From Marinomonas mediterranea MMB-1 (GTDB lineage: Bacteria > Pseudomonadota > Gammaproteobacteria > Pseudomonadales > Marinomonadaceae), in NCBI RefSeq assembly GCF_000192865.1, contig NC_015276.1:2728001-2792000 (forward strand): a stretch of 64,000 nt of DNA. Direction: 5' to 3'. The notes under the pieces are model-generated. The model saw only the letters and a program-made list of their open reading frames with translations. It ran no database searches and was not told where the DNA came from. Positions 34,118 through 42,535 of the stretch are shown here, piece by piece; within the stretch, counting starts at the first letter, position 1, and every line of letters starts with the position of its first letter. The translations under genes and the position numbers were made by a program.

Positions 34118-36502
34118 TTACCCTCGAATAACAGCCCCAAGTTCTTCAGCTAATGCAGATACTATCTGATCAACCGTTTTGTTCACTTCTTCATCACTAA
34201 GAGTGTGGGAAGGATGCTGCCACGTCAAGCCCAAAGCAACACTTTTTTTAGATTCATCAATACCTTGACCTTGATAAACGTCAAAAACAGCCACTTTTTG
34301 GAAGGCCTCACCCGCATATTGAGCCACAATCGACTCTAAAGCACTTACAGGAATTTGACGATCAACGACTAACGCTAAATCTCGACGCACTTCAGGAAAT
34401 TTAGATACCGCTGAATATTGAGGCAATTGGGCAGACAAAACAGCGTCCAGCTCAAGATCAAAAATATACACAGCTTGATTAATGCCAAGGTCTTTCGCGA
34501 ACTGTGGGTGAAGCTCACCTAAGACTCCGACTTCCTTACCATCAATCAGAACTTTTGCAGATCGACCAGGGTGAAGATAAACGACATCTGCACGCTCAAA
34601 TGCTGGAACCTGCCCCTGATTTAACTCAAATAGCGCCTCCACATGAGCCTTAATATCATAAAAATCAACACTCTCATTGTTATGATACCAACCTTCAGGA
34701 GAGCACGAGCCCGCAATGAGACCTGCAATACGCTCTTGCTGATCAAGCTCTGCCAATTTATCAACGCTACCTATAAAACGTCGCCCTGCCTCAAACAATC
34801 TAACTCGGGTCTGCTGCCTATTTTGGTTATACAGGTACGTTTTAACCAGACTAGGAACCAAACTCGGTCGCATCACCCCCATATCAGAAGAAATGGGATT
34901 CTCTAACGGCACAGGCGTAATATCAGGACAGAACTGTTTACTAAGAACCGGATCGATAAAGCTATACGTTACCGCTTCCTGATACCCATTAGCAACTAGC
35001 GTTGCTCTAACAGATTGAATCGGGGTTTTTGTCTCAGTAACCGGCTTGAAGTTAACAGCCGCAGTAGGCATAGAAGAAGGCAGATTGTCGTAACCGTAAA
35101 TTCTAGCAACTTCTTCTATTAAGTCCGCTTCGATTTCAATATCAAATCGATGAGAAGGCGCAGCAATCACCCATTCGGTGTCCGACACACTGATTAAATC
35201 CATACCCAAACGAGTTAAGATTTCAGTTACTTGTGATTGCTCAAGAGCAATCGCTAAGTATTGATCCAATTTCTTGCGTCGTAGCGTTACTTGATTTGCC
35301 TTTGGCAAGTCAGCATCGTTAGCCACTTCAATTAAAGGCCCAACTTTACCGCCAGCGATTTCAACAATCAAAGCGGTTGCTCGCTCTATTGCTTTTTGCT
35401 GCAATGTCGCATCCACGCCACGCTCAAATCGGTGAGAAGAGTCTGTGTGTAAACCATATGAACGGGCTTTTCCAGCTAGCGCGATGGGTGCAAAGAAAGC
35501 AGATTCTAGGAAAATGTTTTGAGTACTGTCATTTACCCCTGACAACTCACCACCCATGATACCTGCCATTGCAAGCGGCCTTACTTCATCCGCAATAATC
35601 AGCGTATCTGGACGAAGTGTTATCTCTTGCCCATCAAGCAGGGTGATTTTTTCGTCTTGTGTCGCATTACGCACAACCACAAACCCATTTAAGTTAGCCA
35701 AATCAAATGCATGCATTGGCTGACCTAACTCAAGCATCACGTAATTGGTGATATCAACAATCGGGTCAATGGTTCTGATACCACTTCTACGCAGCTTTTC
35801 AGACATCCAAAGCGGCGTTTGAACAGCAACATTTACGCCGTTAATTACGCGGCCAATATAGCGAGGACAAGCCTCAGATGCTTCAACCTTAACGCTAAAT
35901 GTATCGTCAACCTCAACATTTGAAGGTTCGATAACAACAGGTGACAAGTCCGTATTATTGAGAACACCAACTTCACGAGCTAAACCAGCGATACTCAGAC
36001 AATCACTTCTATTAGGCGTTAAGTCGACATCGATAATCGCATCGTTTAAGCCCAAATATTCGCGGATATCTGTTCCAGTAGGCGCATCGTTAGACAATTC
36101 TAACAACCCGTCGTTATCGTCGCTAATACCAAGTTCCTCGGCAGCACACAACATACCAAAGGATTCAACCTGACGTAATTTGGCTTTCTTAATCTTAAAG
36201 TCAGCACCAAGAACAGCACCTACTTTTGCGAATGGAATTTTGATCCCTGCACGTGCATTTGGCGCGCCACACACAACCTGAAACTCTTCCGAGCCATCAG
36301 AAACACGGCAAACTTGCAATTTATCTGCATTCGGGTGTTTTTCTGCTGCTAAAATCTCGCCAACAACAACCCCTGAAAAGTCGCTTGCTACTGGCTCTAC
36401 TTCGTCGACTTCCAGCCCCGCCATTGTTACCTGAGCAACAAGTTCATCGGTAGATATTTCTGGATTGACCCACTCTCTTAGCCAATTTTCACTGAATTTC
36501 AT
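34118..36502 (-). CDS. pheT: Phenylalanyl-tRNA synthetase beta subunit
   Basis: Charges tRNA-Phe together with PheS as an alpha2-beta2 enzyme. The 794-residue length is standard. Visible parts are the N-terminal tRNA-binding EMAP-like domain (about 40-150, VVVGEILAAEKHPNADKL), the B3/B4 editing region with RFERGVD, the B5 domain and the C-terminal ferredoxin-like anticodon-binding domain (SKFPEVRRDLALVVD). It follows pheS by 18 bases and precedes ihfA by 4. Confidence 0.97.
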   Translation of the reverse strand: MKFSENWLREWVNPEISTDELVAQVTMAGLEVDEVEPVASDFSGVVVGEILAAEKHPNADKLQVCRVSDGSEEFQVVCGAPNARAGIKIPFAKVGAVLGADFKIKKAKLRQVESFGMLCAAEELGISDDNDGLLELSNDAPTGTDIREYLGLNDAIIDVDLTPNRSDCLSIAGLAREVGVLNNTDLSPVVIEPSNVEVDDTFSVKVEASEACPRYIGRVINGVNVAVQTPLWMSEKLRRSGIRTIDPIVDITNYVMLELGQPMHAFDLANLNGFVVVRNATQDEKITLLDGQEITLRPDTLIIADEVRPLAMAGIMGGELSGVNDSTQNIFLESAFFAPIALAGKARSYGLHTDSSHRFERGVDATLQQKAIERATALIVEIAGGKVGPLIEVANDADLPKANQVTLRRKKLDQYLAIALEQSQVTEILTRLGMDLISVSDTEWVIAAPSHRFDIEIEADLIEEVARIYGYDNLPSSMPTAAVNFKPVTETKTPIQSVRATLVANGYQEAVTYSFIDPVLSKQFCPDITPVPLENPISSDMGVMRPSLVPSLVKTYLYNQNRQQTRVRLFEAGRRFIGSVDKLAELDQQERIAGLIAGSCSPEGWYHNNESVDFYDIKAHVEALFELNQGQVPAFERADVVYLHPGRSAKVLIDGKEVGVLGELHPQFAKDLGINQAVYIFDLELDAVLSAQLPQYSAVSKFPEVRRDLALVVDRQIPVSALESIVAQYAGEAFQKVAVFDVYQGQGIDESKKSVALGLTWQHPSHTLSDEEVNKTVDQIVSALAEELGAVIRG

Positions 36503-36520
36503 CTCTCTTCCTCAGACCGA

Positions 36521-37516
36521 TTATTTAAATTGCGCTAAAAAACGCAAATCATTTTCGAAGAACATACGCAAATCGTCGACTTTATATCTCAACATCGCAA
36601 AGCGCTCAACGCCCATACCGAATGCAAATCCAGTGTATTTTTCTGAATCAATTCCAGACATTTCTAATACTTTAGGGTGCACCATGCCGCAGCCCAACAC
36701 TTCTAACCAAGACTCTTCGCCTTTGCTATTGGTGCGCATAATGTCAACTTCAATTGAAGGCTCGGTAAATGGAAAATAGCTTGGACGGAAACGCGTCTTC
36801 AGATCGTCTTCGAAGAAAGCATTCAAAAACTCTTGTAAAATTCCTTTCAGATCAGCGAAAGATATATTCTCATCGATCAGCAAACCCTCAACCTGATGAA
36901 ACATAGGCGTGTGCGTTTGATCAGAATCACAACGGTAAACGCGACCAGGACAAATAATACGAATCGGAGGCTGAGATTGCTCCATTGTCCTAACCTGTAC
37001 AGGCGACGTGTGCGTTCTCAATACCGTAGTAGGATCGAAATAGAAAGTGTCCTGCATAGCTCTTGCAGGGTGATGCGCTGGAATATTTAGCGCCTCGAAA
37101 TTGTGATAGTCATCTTCGATTTCAGGCCCGGACGCCACATCAAAACCAATTCCTTTAAAAAAGTTTTCAATGCGCTCCATTGTTCTCGTTACAGGATGCA
37201 ATCCACCTACGTCCTGCCCTTTACCAGTCAACGAGATATCAATTGTTTCACTTGCAAGTTTTATATCAAGTGCAGCCTTAGCAAGCGATGCCTTGCGCTC
37301 ATTCATTTTCTCTTGCACTTGAGCTTTAGCTTCGTTAACAAGCTGACCAAATTTTGGTCGCTCTTCAGGTGCAACGTTACCAAGCTGTTTTAATAAAGCT
37401 GTAAGCTCGCCTTTTTTACCTAGATACTTAACACGAATGTCATCTAGTGCTGACTCGCTATCAGACGCCGCCACAGCTTCGAGAGCGTTGGCTAGAATCT
37501 GGTTTAGGTTCTCCAT
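36521..37516 (-). CDS. pheS: Phenylalanyl-tRNA synthetase alpha subunit
   Basis: Catalytic subunit of the class II enzyme. N-terminal coiled-coil (about 1-90), then motif 2 (RTHTSPVQVRTM) and motif 3 (GFAFGMGVERFAML). I chose ATG 37516 (MENLNQIL), with GGAG nine bases upstream; a TTG at 37528 adds four residues. Length 331 is normal. A terminator hairpin with a U tract stands directly before the ribosome site, so expression must depend on read-through. Confidence 0.97.
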   Translation of the reverse strand: MENLNQILANALEAVAASDSESALDDIRVKYLGKKGELTALLKQLGNVAPEERPKFGQLVNEAKAQVQEKMNERKASLAKAALDIKLASETIDISLTGKGQDVGGLHPVTRTMERIENFFKGIGFDVASGPEIEDDYHNFEALNIPAHHPARAMQDTFYFDPTTVLRTHTSPVQVRTMEQSQPPIRIICPGRVYRCDSDQTHTPMFHQVEGLLIDENISFADLKGILQEFLNAFFEDDLKTRFRPSYFPFTEPSIEVDIMRTNSKGEESWLEVLGCGMVHPKVLEMSGIDSEKYTGFAFGMGVERFAMLRYKVDDLRMFFENDLRFLAQFK

Positions 37517-37524
37517 TTCATACT

Positions 37525-37610
37525 CCAAAAAATAAAATAGGGGAAGAGCTTAGCTCTTCCCCTATTAAAGACTGCTATGAGTGACACCTAAATTACAAGT
37601 AAGTGTCACT
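37525..37610 (-). promoter_or_regulatory. pheST leader: upstream hairpin plus terminator (probable attenuator)
   Basis: Between rplT and pheS, read on the minus strand, an 8-bp stem (AGTGACAC with GTGTCACT, 37610-37603 and 37587-37580) is followed by a perfect 14-bp stem (37566-37553 with 37549-37536) and the U-rich tail TTTTATTTTTT, which ends at the pheS ribosome site. No Phe-rich leader peptide like E. coli PheM is visible. Confidence 0.75.
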
Positions 37611-37629
37611 TCAGGCACTACGTCAGAAA

Positions 37630-37986
37630 TTAAGCCAAGCTAGCTTTCGCTTTTTCAACGATCGCTGCAAAAACTTCTTTTTCGTATACGGCCAAGTCAG
37701 CCAATACTTTACGGTCAATTTCAATAGAAGCTTTCTTAAGGCCAGCAATAAAGCGGCTGTAAGATAGACCATTGATACGAGCCGCAGCGTTAATACGAGC
37801 AATCCATAGTGCACGGAATTGACGTTTGCGCTGACGACGGTCACGGTAAGCGTATTGACCTGCTTTGATAACCGCTTGTTTCGCTACGCGAAACACACGG
37901 CTACGAGCACCGTAATAACCTTTAGCTTGCTTTAAAATCTTTTTGTGACGGCGACGAGCCTGAACACCACGTTTTACGCGAGGCAT
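37630..37986 (-). CDS. rplT: Ribosomal protein L20
   Basis: 118-residue large-subunit protein that binds 23S rRNA early in assembly. The basic N-terminal RVKRGVQARRRHKKILKQAK and GARSRVFRVAKQAV stretches are typical. In gammaproteobacteria L20 also represses its own operon. It follows rpmI by 46 bases. Confidence 0.98.
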   Translation of the reverse strand: MPRVKRGVQARRRHKKILKQAKGYYGARSRVFRVAKQAVIKAGQYAYRDRRQRKRQFRALWIARINAAARINGLSYSRFIAGLKKASIEIDRKVLADLAVYEKEVFAAIVEKAKASLA

Positions 37987-38032
37987 AATATAAACCCTTT
38001 AACTAATTAATTGACGAAATTTTTATAAACGA

Positions 38033-38227
38033 TTAAACGTATGGAAGCATACGAACGATCAATGGTTTGTCGCACGCTGCAACTTGGTTCATAGAACGAA
38101 GTTGACGTTTACGCTTAGTCGATTTCTTCGTCAAAATATGACTAGTGAAAGACTGCTTATGTTTAAAACCGTTAGCGGTACGTTTGAAGCGCTTAGCTGC
38201 GCCACTGTTTGATTTAATTTTTGGCAT
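38033..38227 (-). CDS. rpmI: Ribosomal protein L35
   Basis: 64-residue basic protein of the large subunit, with the usual MPKIKSNSGAAKRFK start. It lies 61 bases after infC, where L20-mediated translational control of rpmI-rplT acts in E. coli. Confidence 0.98.
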   Translation of the reverse strand: MPKIKSNSGAAKRFKRTANGFKHKQSFTSHILTKKSTKRKRQLRSMNQVAACDKPLIVRMLPYV

Positions 38228-38288
38228 GGTAAAACCACTCTCGCATTCGTTAATTTAAATATGATTTTGCTGTCTTTTCAGACTCAAA

Positions 38289-38834
38289 TCACTTCTTCTT
38301 TTTGGGAGCCAGCACCATCGTCAATTGACGACCTTCCATTTTCGCAGCTTGTTCAACTACACCATATTCCTCTAAGTCTTGAGCGACTCGATTCATAAGT
38401 TGCATGCCAAGCTCCTGATGGGCCATTTCACGACCGCGGTATCGTAAAGATACTTTAGCCTTATCTCCACCTTCTAGGAAACGTATCAGGTTGCGGAGTT
38501 TTACCTGATAATCCCCTTCTTCCGTCCCTGGTCGAAACTTCATTTCTTTAACTTGGATCTGCTTCGCGTTTTTCTTTTGAGCGGCTTTTGCTTTTTTCTG
38601 CTCAAAAACGTGCTTGCCGTAGTCCATGATTTTGCAAACAATCGGATCTGAATCTGCTATCTGCACTAGGTCTAGTGCCGCAGCGCGAGAGGCATCTAGT
38701 GCTTCCTCAATCGAAACAACACCCACTTGATTACCGTCAGCACCGATTAAGCGCACTTCGGTAGCTGCAATGTTTTCGTTGATTTGAGGGCGCTGCTGTT
38801 TGCTATTACGCCCACGATTCATATTACCTTTTAT
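38289..38834 (-). CDS. infC: Translation initiation factor IF-3, probable ATA start codon
   Basis: Binds the 30S subunit, keeps ribosomes dissociated and checks start codons. N-domain and C-domain (KEMKFRPGTEEGDYQVKLRN, GDKAKVSLRYRGREMAHQE, MVLAPKKKK) are complete. The first ATG is at 38822, but it has only a weak, close ribosome site. Four codons upstream an in-frame ATA (38834-38832) follows GGAG with an 8-base spacer, and starting there gives an N-terminus M-K-G like E. coli IF3, whose gene starts at AUU. A rare start is the basis of IF3's self-control, so I place the start at 38834. The stop of thrS is 17 bases upstream. Confidence 0.93.
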   Translation of the reverse strand: MKGNMNRGRNSKQQRPQINENIAATEVRLIGADGNQVGVVSIEEALDASRAAALDLVQIADSDPIVCKIMDYGKHVFEQKKAKAAQKKNAKQIQVKEMKFRPGTEEGDYQVKLRNLIRFLEGGDKAKVSLRYRGREMAHQELGMQLMNRVAQDLEEYGVVEQAAKMEGRQLTMVLAPKKKK

Positions 38835-38851
38835 GGCTCTATCTCCATTAA

Positions 38852-40768
38852 TTATTTTCGACTACGACGAGCAACTTCATCACGAAGCAAATCTTCGAAT
38901 TCATTTACACTCATAACACCAAGGTCTTCGCCCGAACGAGTTCGAACAGCCACCTTGCCATTTTCAACTTCTTTATCACCAACAACAATTAAGTAAGGGA
39001 TACGCTGAAGAGTATGCTCGCGAATTTTAAACCCGATCTTCTCGTTTCTCAAGTCTAGTTTTGCTCTAAACCCATTAGAATTTAAAGTTTTTTCCAAATT
39101 CTCACAGTATTCAGTCTGGCGATCTGTGATATTCATGATCACAACCTGTTCTGGAGCCAACCAAAGAGGGAACGAACCTTCTGTCTCTTCAATCAGAATA
39201 CCAATAAAGCGCTCTAATGAGCCCACAATGGCGCGGTGCAACATAACAGGTGTTTGACGAGAACCATCTTCGGACACATATTGCGCGCCCAAACGAGTTG
39301 GCATTGAGAAGTCAACTTGTATGGTACCACATTGCCATACACGACCAATAGCATCTTTTAACGAGAACTCTATTTTCGGCCCATAGAATGCACCTTCGCC
39401 TGGCAACTCTTCCCATTCAAGCCCAGCAACATCAAGCGCATCAGCCAATGCCTTTTCAGCTTTGTCCCAGACTTCATCCGAACCGACTCGCTGTTCTGGA
39501 CGCGTAGACAAGCGATAGATAATATTATCGAAACCAAAATCAGCGTAGACTTCGTGAAGTAACTTAATAAATTCTGACACTTCGGATTGAATCTGATTCT
39601 CGGTCACAAAAATGTGTCCGTCATCCTGAACAAAGTTCCTAACCCGCATTATACCGTGCAAAGCGCCTGAAGGCTCATTGCGGTGACAAGAGCCGAACTC
39701 AGCCATTCTAAACGGCAGATCGCGATAGCTTTTAAGGCCTTGATTGTATACCTGTATATGACAAGGGCAGTTCATCGGCTTAACAGCATAATCACGGTTC
39801 TCGGAATGGGTCGTGAACATGTTCTCTTGGTATTTACCCCAATGCCCAGACTTTTCCCATAAAACTCTATCAACTATCTGAGGTGTCTTTACCTCTTGAT
39901 AGTTATTATCAAGCTGTTTTTGACGCATGTACTGCTCAACAGCTTGATATAATCGCCAGCCTTTCGGGTGCCAAAACACCATGCCAGGCGCTTCTTCCTG
40001 AACATGAAATAAATCTAGCTTTTTACCTAACTTACGGTGATCTCGTTTTTCAGCTTCTTCTATACGAAGCAGATATGCTTTCAACTCTTTTTTATCAGAC
40101 CAAGCCGTGCCATACACACGCTGAAGCATTTCATTATTTGAATCTCCTCGCCAGTATGCCCCAGCAAGTTTCATCAATTTAAAGTATCGAAGAACACGGG
40201 TATTTGGAACGTGTGGCCCACGACACATATCCATATATTCTTCATGACGATACAAACCGACTTCTGTTACAGACTCGTCCATATCATCGATAAGCTGAAC
40301 CTTGTAACTTTCACCGCGCTCATCAAACTGTCTACGCGCCTCATCAATCGGTGTCATTGTTTTAACAACATCGTAATCTTTTTTGATCAATTCAGCGATA
40401 CGCTTCTCGATCGCCGCCATATCATCAAGAGTAAACGGACGCTCGAACGCAATGTCGTAATAAAAACCTTCATTGATGACTGGGCCGATTGCCATTTTAG
40501 CCGTTGGATACAACTGCTTAACAGCATGACCAACCAAATGGGCAAATGAGTGACGAATAATTTCGAGACCTTCCTCATCCCTCCCCGTCACAAGACTCAC
40601 ATTTGAATCTTCACTAATAACTTCACAGGCGTCTACAAGTACACCATTGATTTTTCCAGCGACGGTGGCTTTAGCAAGACCGGGACCGATATCCTCGGCA
40701 ACTTGCATTAATGTTACAGGCTCTGAAAAAGTACGTTGACTGCCATCCGGCAATGTAATTACAGGCAT
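38852..40768 (-). CDS. thrS: Threonyl-tRNA synthetase
   Basis: Charges tRNA-Thr, class II, dimeric, 638 residues. N-terminal TGS domain (1-62), second N-domain for editing (HSFAHLVGHAVKQLYP with the HxxxH pattern), class II core with the zinc ligands (NCPCHIQVY, FGSCHRNEPSG region) and C-terminal anticodon domain. It is first gene of the thrS-infC-rpmI-rplT-pheST-ihfA block; 236 bases of leader separate it from the divergent methyltransferase gene. In E. coli the ThrS protein binds its own leader; I cannot tell whether the same happens here. Confidence 0.97.
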   Translation of the reverse strand: MPVITLPDGSQRTFSEPVTLMQVAEDIGPGLAKATVAGKINGVLVDACEVISEDSNVSLVTGRDEEGLEIIRHSFAHLVGHAVKQLYPTAKMAIGPVINEGFYYDIAFERPFTLDDMAAIEKRIAELIKKDYDVVKTMTPIDEARRQFDERGESYKVQLIDDMDESVTEVGLYRHEEYMDMCRGPHVPNTRVLRYFKLMKLAGAYWRGDSNNEMLQRVYGTAWSDKKELKAYLLRIEEAEKRDHRKLGKKLDLFHVQEEAPGMVFWHPKGWRLYQAVEQYMRQKQLDNNYQEVKTPQIVDRVLWEKSGHWGKYQENMFTTHSENRDYAVKPMNCPCHIQVYNQGLKSYRDLPFRMAEFGSCHRNEPSGALHGIMRVRNFVQDDGHIFVTENQIQSEVSEFIKLLHEVYADFGFDNIIYRLSTRPEQRVGSDEVWDKAEKALADALDVAGLEWEELPGEGAFYGPKIEFSLKDAIGRVWQCGTIQVDFSMPTRLGAQYVSEDGSRQTPVMLHRAIVGSLERFIGILIEETEGSFPLWLAPEQVVIMNITDRQTEYCENLEKTLNSNGFRAKLDLRNEKIGFKIREHTLQRIPYLIVVGDKEVENGKVAVRTRSGEDLGVMSVNEFEDLLRDEVARRSRK

Positions 40769-41004
40769 TTTTTTCCCCTATCGGAGTCAGTGGTGCTCCA
40801 TACCAAAGAGCACATGGAATTTTGAGCGATATAAAGTAACACTTTTTGTCAAAACATGCGAACCCCATTAGCTTAAGCAATCAACCAAATAGCGGCAAAA
40901 TATTGCAAATAAATCAATCTTTTTTTCTACAATTTAGGCATGGACTTTCTCTACGCCCGAGGTAAAATGACGGCCGTTTCACAAACAATCAGCTCAAAGG
41001 CCCT

Positions 41005-41631
41005 ATGGATCATTCTCTTTTAGACAACTACTGCTCAGATACAACACAATCTGAGCCAGACCTACTAGTTGAATTGATAGAAAAAACTCATTCAGACATG
41101 GGCTATCCAAATAAACTGTCTGGAAAAACCGTCGGCAGAACCCTGAAACTTCTCGCTAAACTCGCCAGCCCTAAAAGAGCGCTAGAGATTGGCATGTTTA
41201 CAGGATATTCAGCCCTTTCTATTGCAGAAGGGATGGCAGACGACGGAGAACTCATTTGCTGTGAAACCAACCCTCGAGCAATTGAATTTGCGCAACGTTT
41301 TTTTGACCGCAGCCCTTACGGTCATAAAATTCAAGCTAAGTTTGGCCCTGCTCTTGAAACAATACAGTCGCTAACCGGCAATTTCGATTTTGTATTCATT
41401 GATGCAGACAAACGAAACTATTTAAATTATTACGAGGCTGTTGTCCCACTAGTTCGCTCAGGCGGACTTATTGTAATAGACAACTCACTCTGGCAAGGAC
41501 GCGTTTTAGAACCCATTGAGAACAGCGATATTGCAGTCGATGCTGCAAATAAACGCGTTCTTAACGACGAGCGAGTCGAAAACGTACACTTAAATGTCCG
41601 TGACGGCTTAAACCTTATCGTCAAACGTTAA
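41005..41631 (+). CDS. Class I SAM-dependent O-methyltransferase
   Basis: Methyltransferase of the caffeoyl-CoA/catechol O-methyltransferase family (type 3), 208 residues. The SAM site is ALEIGMFTGYSALSIAEGM, the metal-binding region is FDFVFIDADKRNYLNYYE and VIDNSLWQGRV. Such bacterial enzymes methylate hydroxyl groups of small phenolics; substrate unknown. It is divergent from thrS and may share transcription with the next gene, 93 bases on. Confidence 0.88.
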   Translation: MDHSLLDNYCSDTTQSEPDLLVELIEKTHSDMGYPNKLSGKTVGRTLKLLAKLASPKRALEIGMFTGYSALSIAEGMADDGELICCETNPRAIEFAQRFFDRSPYGHKIQAKFGPALETIQSLTGNFDFVFIDADKRNYLNYYEAVVPLVRSGGLIVIDNSLWQGRVLEPIENSDIAVDAANKRVLNDERVENVHLNVRDGLNLIVKR

Positions 41632-41724
41632 ACCACATAACTAGAACCTCTCTCTCTACTATCTTTACCCAAGATGGTTTGGGGAGTTATTTGCTATTAA
41701 AAAGTTAATTTAGAGGCAACGATC

Positions 41725-42456
41725 TTGGTCGTTTTTAAGATTACTAACACGATTACCGGAAAAAATTATATTGGAACGTCTTTCAACAGCGGGTTCCAAC
41801 GTTTCGAGCAGTATGTTGAGGCCTCCGCAGATGAGGACTTAACCTACCCTCTATACGAAGACATTCGCGCAAGCGGTCCAGATGCCTTTGTCGTTGAAGA
41901 GTTATTCGAAACATCTGACAAAGAAGAGCTTTACGAGTTAGAAAAAGACTATGTCTCAATCTACAATGGCGAAAGCCTTCGCGGCTACAAAATTGGCCAA
42001 AGCTCTGTCAAAGCAAAAACGTTCGACTTCGGCAAAAAAGCGATGTTCGACACCAGCGGCAACTCAACAGCAGAACCTGTTAAAAAGACCGCTAGAGGTG
42101 GCCGTAAAGCCGCTGCCACAAAAAAAATAGATCTTCCAGAGAAACCAGAACCAACACCTAGCGCAAAGTCTTTCTTTGGTGAGCTTATTGGGGAAGACCG
42201 ACTGGACACACCAACCACAGCAACCGCTAGCGATCCAAAAAAACCGTCAGAAGTGACACAGGTGAAGCGTACAAAAGCGAGCTCAGCCAGCCTACAAAGA
42301 ATGCTGAAAGAAGCTGAAAAGCAAGCTAAGAAAGAAAGAGAAGACAAACTAAAAGCTGCCCAGCAAGAACAGGCAGAAGAGATGGCGATGATTATGGCAA
42401 AAATCGACATCACATCCAAAACGGCAACCTCTGCTTTCAGAAGAAAGAAAGGCTAA
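41725..42456 (+). CDS. GIY-YIG-like protein with basic C-terminal tail
   Basis: Residues 1-92 resemble the GIY-YIG nuclease fold: VFKITNTITGKNYIGTSF holds the YIG half, followed by RFEQYV with the conserved arginine and ELEKDYVSIYN with the conserved glutamate. The first half-motif (GIY) is replaced by VVF, so cleavage may be weakened or lost. From about residue 110 the chain is low-complexity, rich in Lys, Ala, Thr and Ser, and ends in a charged helix (about 195-235) and RRKKG. The start is TTG at 41725, with GAGG at a good distance. A terminator follows. No phage or intron context is visible. I know no close characterised relative. Confidence 0.72.
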   Translation: MVVFKITNTITGKNYIGTSFNSGFQRFEQYVEASADEDLTYPLYEDIRASGPDAFVVEELFETSDKEELYELEKDYVSIYNGESLRGYKIGQSSVKAKTFDFGKKAMFDTSGNSTAEPVKKTARGGRKAAATKKIDLPEKPEPTPSAKSFFGELIGEDRLDTPTTATASDPKKPSEVTQVKRTKASSASLQRMLKEAEKQAKKEREDKLKAAQQEQAEEMAMIMAKIDITSKTATSAFRRKKG

Positions 42457-42476
42457 CCGAAACACGACATAACACC

Positions 42477-42513
42477 AAAAAAGCCAGCTTATTTAAAATA
42501 AGCTGGCTTTTTT
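42477..42513. terminator. Bidirectional terminator between the GIY-YIG-like gene and aroG-type gene
   Basis: The arms 42477-42494 and 42496-42513 are perfect complements; the core AGCCAGCTTA/TAAGCTGGCT is flanked by A6/T6, giving U tracts both ways between convergent genes. Confidence 0.9.
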
Positions 42514-42535
42514 GCACTCAACATTTAAATACCGA

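Noticed and set aside
34113..34140. Longer ihfA start at 34140
   Set aside because: It overlaps the end of pheT, adds nine non-homologous residues and ignores the strong ribosome site before 34113.
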